DNA of 13,344 nucleotides from an uncultured Rickettsiales bacterium (lineage in GTDB: Bacteria > Pseudomonadota > Alphaproteobacteria > Rickettsiales > UBA1997): positions 1-13,344 of the forward strand of contig CALBSF010000327.1 in the NCBI GenBank assembly GCA_937927795.1, given 5' to 3'. Position numbers and translations under genes: made by a program. This document shows positions 1 to 6,300 of this stretch, piece by piece. Numbering within the stretch: the first letter of the stretch is position 1; the number at the start of each line of letters is the position of its first letter. The notes beneath the pieces were generated by a model that worked only from the letters and a program-made list of their open reading frames with translations, searched no databases and was not told where the DNA came from.

Positions 1-266
1 TTTTCCTCAAAAATACTTCGTAAAAAAGTGTCAATAGAATTGTAATTTGGTATATAAGGATTTCCGGCACTGTTAACTGGTAAATCGGAATTTTCATATG
101 CTGGATCTGTATCAATAAGCAAAACTTTTAAATATTTCTCTATTGCTTGAGAGGAAAAATATGCGAATTGATCAATCAAGTTGTATTTGAGCAAAACCAC
201 TGCCGCAAGCAAATCAAGATCTGCATCCTTTATAAGAGCGTGCTTATCGGAAAAATCATTTTTCAT
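1..266 (-). CDS. HEPN-domain-like protein, 3' end outside the window
   Basis: The frame is open from an ATG at 264-266 to the left edge (88 codons) with no stop, so the C-terminus is missing. Residues about 12-50 read as two amphipathic helices: an acidic first helix (DADLDLLAAVVLLKYN) and a second helix FAYFSSQAIEKYLKVLLI. The second closely resembles the 'F..QQA.EKYLKALL' helix of HEPN domains. HEPN proteins are small helical proteins, often RNases or partners of minimal nucleotidyltransferases in toxin-antitoxin and defence loci. The RNase R-x4-6-H motif is not in the visible part, so activity cannot be judged. The same frame is open further up to a GTG at 297-299, directly after a TAA. 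The ATG was preferred because the intervening residues look unlike a domain start. There is no strong Shine-Dalgarno. The gene lies just downstream of a decayed gene on the same strand. The family call rests on one helix pattern. Confidence 0.5.
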   Translation of the reverse strand, partial: MKNDFSDKHALIKDADLDLLAAVVLLKYNLIDQFAYFSSQAIEKYLKVLLIDTDPAYENSDLPVNSAGNPYIPNYNSIDTFLRSIFEE

Positions 267-303
267 AAAAACTCTGTTTTTAATTTTTACTTGGCACACT
301 TAT

Positions 304-589
304 TTAATCAGTTGAAATATTCTCAATTTCATCTGCACTGGGCGCAATTTCTCTAATTTTTTATCATCATCCCAATATAACTCAAAGCATTCTTATTATC
401 CACAAATGCTTCTTATGTGTGAGGTGGTAACGGGTATTTTTTAGCCAACTCATGAGAAAAAATTTTATTTTGAAGGCTTCTAATTTTTAGAACTTGTTTT
501 TCTGTTAATTTAGTAATTGCATTTTTCTCGCCTCGAAAATATTTCTCGGCAGTTTTAGCAACTATTTCGAGATCTTTTTTTTGCCCCTA
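304..589 (-). pseudogene. Decayed gene remnant with a helix-turn-helix-like segment
   Basis: No intact ORF exists here, but the minus strand keeps protein-like sequence. From about 588 it reads KKDLEIVAKTAEKYFRGEK and then KLTEKQVLKIRSL...ELAKKY. The second part resembles the 'KLTEEQVREIR...ELAKKFGVS' DNA-binding segment seen at the end of some HNH/homing-type endonucleases and HTH proteins. An in-frame TAA follows at 413-415. After that, adding one G near 383 and one A in the A-run at 357-362 joins three reading frames into one acidic C-terminus (ELYWDDDKK, then IREIAPSADEIENISTD) with a TAA at 304-306. There is no start codon. The 5' end stops at the palindromic repeat beginning at 591, as if truncated by it. 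The original function is unknown; the HTH resemblance is by eye. Confidence 0.4.
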
Positions 590-590
590 G

Positions 591-676
591 AAGGACGTGG
601 TTTGCAACCACGTCCTTACGTTCATGTCAAATTTTAAAAAGAGATGAACTTTAGGTCGGCATTACAAATGCCGACC
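591..676. repeat. Compound palindromic intergenic repeat, copy 1 (three hairpins)
   Basis: Three consecutive inverted repeats are present. Hairpin A has perfect 12-bp arms at 591-602 and 606-617 (AAGGACGTGGTT / AACCACGTCCTT) around TGC. Hairpin B has arms GTTCAT 620-625 and ATGAAC 644-649. Hairpin C has perfect 10-bp arms at 654-663 and 667-676 (GGTCGGCATT / AATGCCGACC) around ACA. A related copy lies at 1728-1797. The GC-rich arms contrast with the AT-rich surroundings, as in REP/BIME-type elements, which are dispersed palindromes usually mobilised in trans. No transposase is visible. It lies between the barrel-protein gene and a decayed gene. Confidence 0.8.
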
Positions 677-684
677 CGCAAGGA

Positions 685-722
685 AAACCACTGCCGTTGA
701 CAGTTGACAAGCGCAGTGGTTT
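685..722 (-). terminator. Hairpin after the barrel-protein gene, possible intrinsic terminator
   Basis: Perfect 10-bp arms AAACCACTGC (685-694) and GCAGTGGTTT (713-722) enclose an 18-nt loop. The hairpin starts 7 bp past the stop codon of the gene ending at 729. Read on the minus strand, the 3' arm runs into only four T's before CC, so the U-tract is weak. The loop holds a tandem GTTGACA on the plus strand. It may be a terminator or a 3' RNA-stabilising hairpin. Confidence 0.55.
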
Positions 723-728
723 CATTGA

Positions 729-1409
729 TTAGAATCTGTAAGCTAAACCAATCTTCACTACATCAACATTGGTTTTGGCGCTGATTTGTCCGCCCTCAAG
801 GGTCGCAACTTCAGAAGTAAGTTTAAGGTTTTGATATTTATTATATTCTAAATTCATTACCAAATTTTTAACTAACTCATAAGAAAAACCAAAACCGATA
901 AATGCAGCTGATTTACTATTAGATTTTTTTGTATTAATTGAGTTACCACCGACAACATCAGTAGTTTTGATGTCGTAGTAAAATTGTGAAATTCCAACTG
1001 GAATATATACGGCAAATTGGTCGCTAATGTCGTAACCAAAATTTGTCCTCAAACTAACCGAGCTTTTTAGTTTTACACTTTGTGCAAAAAAATTATCACT
1101 TGATCTGCCATAACCAGATTTTAAATCGTTATTTAAGAACTCATAAGAAATTCCTGGCGCAACAAAGAAATTGTTAAAATTGAAAGCATGTTTGTAATTT
1201 AAACCAAAGCCATAAGTCGAATCTTTTTTGCCGTGATTGTAATAAGGCTCAGAACTGCCAACATTGTCACTAGCAAGAGTGGAGGTGTTTTTAACTTTTG
1301 CAGAACTTCTCAGCACATCAAAGCCGAAGTAATTTCCTTCTGTTTTAGCATGAGCTGAAGTGGTTAATAATGATCCTGCGATTACAATTAATGATAGTGT
1401 TTTTTTCAT
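729..1409 (-). CDS. Small outer-membrane beta-barrel protein (OmpA/opacity-like porin family)
   Basis: This 226-residue protein has a typical Sec signal peptide: MKK, a hydrophobic core at about residues 5-17, and an A-H-A signal peptidase site after residue 21. The mature part is made of alternating hydrophobic/polar strands rich in Gly, Phe and Tyr (for example YGFGLNYKHAF, FFVAPGISYEF, AAFIGFGFSYEL). It ends in VKIGLAYRF, a C-terminal aromatic beta-signal for BAM insertion. Length and strand count fit an eight-stranded surface-antigen barrel. The likely location is the outer membrane; function beyond a structural or surface-exposed role cannot be inferred. No Shine-Dalgarno is visible: the start is preceded by a T7/A8 tract (1412-1426). 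A hairpin follows the stop. It is probably its own transcription unit, separated by over 450 bp from the lipoprotein gene upstream. Confidence 0.85.
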   Translation of the reverse strand: MKKTLSLIVIAGSLLTTSAHAKTEGNYFGFDVLRSSAKVKNTSTLASDNVGSSEPYYNHGKKDSTYGFGLNYKHAFNFNNFFVAPGISYEFLNNDLKSGYGRSSDNFFAQSVKLKSSVSLRTNFGYDISDQFAVYIPVGISQFYYDIKTTDVVGGNSINTKKSNSKSAAFIGFGFSYELVKNLVMNLEYNKYQNLKLTSEVATLEGGQISAKTNVDVVKIGLAYRF

Positions 1410-1445
1410 AGTTTTTTTAAAAAAAAGTTAACCAGTCTTATGCTT

Positions 1446-1727
1446 CTAAGAAACATTCAACTGGAGGGTTTTGGCTAAAATAATAATTTTAACCAAAATT
1501 CTTATCTTCGCTTTCTCAAAACTTTGTGAGGTAAAATCCTACATTGCTTTTTTGGCGAAATTCTGCACCAGAGTATCTCTTTCTTCTTTTTTAAAGAAAA
1601 TTTCTGCCGCTAATTTTTAATGAGAATAAAGGAAATTATTAATCAATTTATCTATATTCTCAGACTTGCTTTTTACAGACTATTTATTCTTATTAAAACT
1701 TTTATAAACCAAGGCGCTTTTCTTAGC
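1446..1727 (-). pseudogene. Possible decayed coding remnant in the 1410-1876 intergenic region
   Basis: The 467-bp gap between the barrel-protein and lipoprotein genes has no intact gene. One minus-strand frame, constant from 1727 down to a TAG at 1446-1448, reads as protein-like for about 90 codons with only three internal stops. Segments include SENIDKLINNFLYSH, AAEIFFKKEERDTLVQNFA and SQSFEKAKIRILVKIII. The 5' end abuts the degenerate repeat at 1728. I do not recognise the family. In AT-rich DNA such a frame can arise by chance, so confidence is low. Confidence 0.2.
1469..1498. repeat. Inverted repeat upstream of the barrel-protein gene
   Basis: The arms TTTTGGCTAAAAT (1469-1481) and ATTTTAACCAAAA (1486-1498) form a 13-bp inverted repeat with one mismatch (a G-U pair on one strand) and a 4-nt loop AATA. 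It lies 60 bp before the barrel-protein start, where a promoter or 5' UTR would be. It could be an operator, a 5' UTR hairpin, or a leftover of the decayed sequence here. I could not place convincing -35/-10 boxes around it. Confidence 0.45.
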
Positions 1728-1797
1728 AGGACGCGGTTTGCAACCACGTCCTTATGTTCATGTACAGGGTCGGCATTACAAATCGACCTGCGAAGGG
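1728..1797. repeat. Compound palindromic intergenic repeat, copy 2 (degenerate)
   Basis: This is homologous to 591-683. The first hairpin (1728-1753, AGGACGCGG...CCACGTCC) has one mismatch relative to copy 1. YGTTCATGT follows, then a spacer about 25 bp shorter that removes the middle hairpin. The third palindrome (1768-1788, GGTCGGCATT ACA AATCGACC) has lost GC from its right arm. The flank TGCGAAGG matches CGCAAGG of copy 1. It lies 80 bp beyond the stop of the lipoprotein gene ending at 1877. Confidence 0.75.
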
Positions 1798-1876
1798 TTT
1801 ATGAAAGTGAATCTGGTGCATTTTTTTAATTAAGTTATTTGAAATATTTAATATATTAAATTTCTTATAATCAGTT

Positions 1877-2500
1877 CTAATAAGGAAGAACGGAAATTTT
1901 GTTAAAAATCACCAACCCATAATCCTTCCAGATTTTATTCCACTTCTTTTCTGTAGATTCAATGGTAATAATTACCGCGTAGTCATCTTTCTCATTAGCT
2001 AGTAAATATTTATAAACTATTACTGGCTTCAGATTAGGAAGTGTATTTCGATATTTATATATAATAGTTGCGCCTTCCTTAGTACCTCCAAAGCTTAATT
2101 TTAGAGTTTTATTATTTTTATCAGCTTCAAAAATTTTTACATAATCTACGATATATTTTAGAGATGATATATTTGTTATTTTTTTTATATTACTAACTCT
2201 TTGTATGGTAAGACCTGTTTCAAATGTTCCATTTTTAGCCACCGATTCTATAGAGGAAGTATAAACCTTATTTGTTTTATATTGACTCCAATGAATTGGC
2301 TGGCGTAAAGCTACACCTTGGAACATGATCCATTTAAAGCCACTTGGTGGCTTTGGAAATTGACTTATTAGCAAGTCCTTTACAGCCTGCGATTCTTCTG
2401 CAAATTTTGCATCAAATAGAGGCGACTGATATTGTTTTTTAACGCAACCAGTAATGATGAATAGAGATATTAATAATGTTATAAGTGATAATTTTTTCAT
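1877..2500 (-). CDS. Predicted lipoprotein, 207 aa, unknown function
   Basis: The N-terminus is a lipoprotein signal: MKK, a hydrophobic stretch at residues 4-16, and lipobox I-T-G-C with the lipidated Cys at residue 19. The mature part starts VKKQYQ; with no Asp at +2, outer-membrane sorting would be expected by the E. coli rule. The rest is a soluble mixed alpha/beta domain of about 185 residues, with a segment FKWIMFQGVALRQPIHW, a repeated pattern of short beta stretches, and YAVIITIESTEKKWNKIW near the end. I do not recognise the family. It follows the 26-codon mini-lipoprotein ORF by 15 bp with no clear Shine-Dalgarno, so it is probably the last gene of the unit starting with the large exoprotein. 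It could be an accessory or immunity protein, or an unrelated envelope lipoprotein. Confidence 0.8.
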   Translation of the reverse strand: MKKLSLITLLISLFIITGCVKKQYQSPLFDAKFAEESQAVKDLLISQFPKPPSGFKWIMFQGVALRQPIHWSQYKTNKVYTSSIESVAKNGTFETGLTIQRVSNIKKITNISSLKYIVDYVKIFEADKNNKTLKLSFGGTKEGATIIYKYRNTLPNLKPVIVYKYLLANEKDDYAVIITIESTEKKWNKIWKDYGLVIFNKISVLPY

Positions 2501-2515
2501 AAATTTTGGGTATTT

Positions 2516-2596
2516 TTAAAAGTATGGATCTTTAGAATTAGCGCAGCTTATGAGTAATAAAATCATAATAAATATAGTTATTTTATTTGTGCTCAT
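2516..2596 (-). CDS. Candidate 26-aa mini-lipoprotein
   Basis: An ATG at 2594-2596 opens a 26-codon ORF ending with TAA at 2516-2518. The peptide has a polar start (MSTNK), a hydrophobic core (residues 6-16) and a lipobox L-I-S-C with Cys at residue 18. Only eight residues follow (ANSKDPYF), so processing would leave a nine-residue lipopeptide. The gaps are 45 bp to the upstream lipoprotein gene and 15 bp to the downstream one, as in an operon. The ribosome-binding site is weak (GCGAG close to the ATG). Very short lipoproteins are known as colicin lysis proteins and entericidins, but I see no specific similarity. It may instead be the start of a lipoprotein gene truncated by a stop. Confidence 0.45.
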   Translation of the reverse strand: MSTNKITIFIMILLLISCANSKDPYF

Positions 2597-2641
2597 AACT
2601 CGCTTTTTTTAAGGTTCAATTTTATTATATTATTACTTACT

Positions 2642-3334
2642 TCATTTATGGGGTCGATTTTCCATTAAGTAGATTACCGCATTAAGTGGGGTTAAGGCAA
2701 TATCTGCAGCAATGGCAAGTGGAGTGATTGCTAGTTTACCAAAAAGTTTGGGGATGGTATCTGCATTTGAAATTGGGCCTTGCCATGGTCTGGCTAATTT
2801 TATTATGGCAGAGCAATTTGGGTCTTTGTTGGTTTTAGAGCAGATGTTTTGGAATTTTTCTTTTGAGGAGGGGTAGCGGGTGATTTTACCATCATTTTCT
2901 TTTGATAAGTAAAAGCCAAAATCTCCAATTTTTTTTCCGCCACTTTCATTAAAATCATTTAGAAATTTTTGATCATCTTTGGACAAATTTTTCATTCCAA
3001 AGGCAATCCATATTTTATCTACTTTAGAACCTTTTGCAGTGCTGTTATAAAAACTTGCATAAACCCCACTCTCACTTTTTAAGCTAATTTGGAATACTTT
3101 GAAGACTTTGCCGGATTTGTCGGTGATGGAGTAATGATTAGTACCTTTTTTTGTGGCATAGCCAGCTTCTCCTACAAGAACTATCCGATGATTTTCATGA
3201 TCAATAAAAAAACTTTCTATTTCATCATAACCAAGATTGGGACCCCAAAGCTTATTAGTAACTGCTAATGTACAAGAGCTAAGAAAATTCAAAGCAATTA
3301 TAGCAATAAAAAGTTGAATTAAAGATTTTTTCAT
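2642..3334 (-). CDS. Predicted lipoprotein overlapping the exoprotein stop codon, 230 aa
   Basis: The N-terminus is a lipoprotein signal: MKK, hydrophobic residues 5-17, and lipobox L-S-S-C with Cys at residue 21. The mature protein has a beta-rich first half (IESFFIDHENHRIVLVGEAG, FKVFQISLKSESGVYASF), two further cysteines eight residues apart (ICSKTNKDPNC), and a hydrophobic C-terminal segment ITPLAIAADIALTPLNAVIY. The last resembles the 'LP.S..AD....P.' ending of some small envelope lipoproteins such as the YceK/YidQ group; the similarity is weak. Its ATG shares one base with the exoprotein TAA (TAATG), implying translational coupling. That position is where CDI immunity genes sit, but known CdiI proteins are mostly cytosolic and not lipoproteins. 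A surface tether or secretion accessory is equally possible. Confidence 0.85.
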   Translation of the reverse strand: MKKSLIQLFIAIIALNFLSSCTLAVTNKLWGPNLGYDEIESFFIDHENHRIVLVGEAGYATKKGTNHYSITDKSGKVFKVFQISLKSESGVYASFYNSTAKGSKVDKIWIAFGMKNLSKDDQKFLNDFNESGGKKIGDFGFYLSKENDGKITRYPSSKEKFQNICSKTNKDPNCSAIIKLARPWQGPISNADTIPKLFGKLAITPLAIAADIALTPLNAVIYLMENRPHK

Positions 3335-3336
3335 TA
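3332..3336 (-). promoter_or_regulatory. TAATG stop/start overlap (translational coupling)
   Basis: On the minus strand the exoprotein stop TAA (3336-3334) and the lipoprotein start ATG (3334-3332) share one A. The preceding 20 bases, which encode the QQQPNQ tail, contain no Shine-Dalgarno. Initiation of the lipoprotein therefore probably depends on ribosomes terminating on the exoprotein message. Confidence 0.75.
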
Positions 3337-6300
3337 TTGATTTGGTTGTTGTTGAAATTTTTTAAGATCGTCAAACCCGTTATAACCGCAGAATGAGCCT
3401 TTGCAGATATAGGTTCCATGGGGACTTTTATCGGCATTATCTAGATATGCAGTGTTTTTAATTGAACTGGTAATATCGTTTAAATTTTGAAAGTTAAGTC
3501 CCATTAAATTTGGAACTGGATCGCCAGGATTGATTATTTGACCATTAGCATAACTTAGATCGCCCGTTGCTTTTGATCCCACGTGATCCATCCACACCCC
3601 TACCCTACTAGCAGCCTCACCAAGTCTTTGCGTTCCAGTTGCTCCGCCATAAGCTTGGATGAATGCTCCTGGAAGAGCTACAGTTTGTTTTAATTTTGCA
3701 TCATAATACTCCCCAGCAGCAAAAGATTTATTTTGCGGATCTCCTTCAATTACCTTTAATATAGAACCCGTAAGCGCTGGAGGAGAAATAATTTGAATAA
3801 TTTGACCAACCGTTGTTTTGGGCTGATAAAGACTTTGAAAAGCATATTGATCACGATCAACGCCATTACTGTGATCAGCAAATCTTAATAGTTTTAGAGG
3901 ATTTTCTATTGCGTAGAAATTGCCATCTTTACTAATAATTTGTGGATTAATATTTTGTGATTTTAAGTAATTAAATTGATCTTGGTCTAAAGTAACTTGT
4001 GGAGTGCTTTTTATTGTAGATTGCATTCCTCTAAATTCATTTCCAGCAATTACATTGCCAGATTTTAGATAGCTGCCAAATGGCAATAATCCGGTTACTG
4101 TATTGTAAAGGTTCTCAATCATATCAGGAACAACTCCGTGACTTGGAGCTGAGCCAATTACAAACATTCCTTCATTATTTTTAGGATTTATATTTTGCAA
4201 ATTACCTAATTGAGTTCTGCCATTACGATATCCTTCAGCATTAGTATTGTTAATACCATGATTACCGTTATCAGAGGTGGTTAGGTAATCCATGAAGTCA
4301 ATATTTTGCAAATCTTTTGAGGCAAGATCAAATCTAGCCCTGGCTTTCTCTTCGCCAGTTAATTTATCTGTTACTATTAGATATCCTTGATCAAGATCTT
4401 TGCTTTGACCAAGCTTAAAAACATTACTACCCGGATTCTCAGACTCTTCTTTTAAAGCTAAAGTAATTTTATTTGCATTACCTTCTTTAACGGTAATTAA
4501 CTTATAATCATTGGAATTTAATATATAACCTAAGCCAAATAATTGCGTAGCAAGAGTCGCTAGTCCACCATTTTTGGTGGCAAAGTGGCTTGCTGCTTCA
4601 CTAAGAAGAGGAATATCTGCTGTTGCAGCTAAAGTTAAAGGAGCATCTATTAGTTGCGCCTGGGCTTTTATGGATGTTTTTAGATTTTTCCCAAAGTTAT
4701 TTTGATCATCCTTTAGTTGATCCCAAGCCTCTTTACTAAAAGGTGCCGCAAGAATTCTATTATCTATTGTGATATTAACATCTAATGCTGCTGTGGTAGT
4801 ATCTTTAGTAATTACTTGAGAATTGTTGATGTCTCTGTTTATGGTTTGATTATTGGTTGTTTCGTTGTTACTTGTTAATTCGCTGCTGCTATTGCTGTTG
4901 TCAATTGTGGTGGCATCGCCGTTTGAGTTGAATGTTATTGTTGAGTTAGTGTTTATTACTCCTTGTCCAATGGTGGCTTTTGTTTCTTGTTCTTTTATTT
5001 GTCCTTGGCTGCCTAGAATTATGGTTGTTGATCCATTTGGGTAATAGTTTTTTTGTTGGTTTGGGTTTGGTTGGCTTTGTGTTGTGGTTTGGTTTGATGC
5101 TTCGTTTGTTGATATTCCTTTACCGATATTGGTGCTAAAGCTTGAGTTTGATGATTGTTGATTATCGTGGTCTTTTAGGTCTTTGAAGGTTAGGGTTTTG
5201 GTGCTGATGGTAACGTTTCCTAGATCTGTTAGTTTGGTTAGATCTATTGTTGATGGTGTTGTTGTTTGATTATTTTGATTGTCTTGATTTGTTTGGGTGT
5301 TATTTACTATAGCATTTGCGATTAAGGCTCCTGTGATGTTTGTGTTGTCTTTGGTGTTAATTGTTACACTATTTGTTGCGATTATTGTTGTTTGGTTATC
5401 TGTCCATAATCTGTCGTTATTTGAGTTTGAAGAGTTTATTCCTAGGTTTACTGAGTTTAATCCTGAATTTGCTAGGCCTGCTCCTGCTCCGAGGTTAAAG
5501 CCGTAGCTTTTGCTTTTTTGGGTGTATTGGTTTTGTAGGGATTCTAGGGTTAGGTTTCCTTGGGTGTTGATAGTGATGTTTTCTGCTAGAAGGTTGGCTC
5601 CTTTTATTGCGGTGGTTTGGTTGTTGTTTGTATTATTTGGATTTTCTGTATTACTTGGATTTTCTGAATTATTTATATTGCTTTGTCCGATACTATTGAT
5701 TTTTATGTTTCCGTTTAGTGCGGTTAAGCTTGAATTGTTGTAGGTTGTTGAGTTGGTGTCTGATTGGCTTTTGGATATTCCTGCGCCTAGGGCTATTTGG
5801 GCTGCGGTTACTATTTTATCTATTGCAGTTCCAGTTCCGCTTCCTGCGCTGCTGGATAGGGTTAGAGATTCATTCCAGGTTTTTGAGGTGGTTGAATCTT
5901 TGTAGGTGTCTTTTGAGGCTTGGATGGTGGTATTGTTTTTTGAGGTTATGGTGATGTCACCTTCCGCTGAATTTAAGTTACTTCCCAAAATTTTAGTGTT
6001 GCCAAGATCTTTAGTTATTTGGTTGGTAAGGCTTAAACCTGAATTTATAGTTAGATTGCCATTACTAGTTAGATTACTTGCAATTGCATTTGATGATGAG
6101 GTTGAACTATTTGTTTTAGTTCCAGTGGTTTCAAGACGAACATCTCCGTAAAAACCGGTGTAAAGATCTCCTATTGATGCTGCAGATTTTTCTACAGATG
6201 CCGCTAGTTTTACTTCAGCTAAAGCCAGATTAGCTAATGCAATTGTTAGGTTTGTTTTAGCGTCTTCTACTGCCTCTTCGGTTGCTTCATTATTTTTATA

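Noticed and set aside
147..356. 69-codon plus-strand frame
   Set aside because: It overlaps the HEPN-like frame and the decayed gene on the other strand, and both of those give far more protein-like sequence.
1412..1426. T7/A8 tract before the barrel-protein start
   Set aside because: It is self-complementary but a simple homopolymer junction; I cannot assign it a role beyond the lack of a Shine-Dalgarno.
1620..1829. 69-codon plus-strand frame
   Set aside because: Its second half translates the palindromic repeat, and there is no ribosome site or recognisable domain.
1847..1860. Perfect 14-bp AT palindrome (TTTAATATATTAAA) just after the 207-aa lipoprotein stop
   Set aside because: An all-AT stem without a following T-tract on the minus strand is a poor terminator, and such symmetry is expected by chance in AT-rich DNA.
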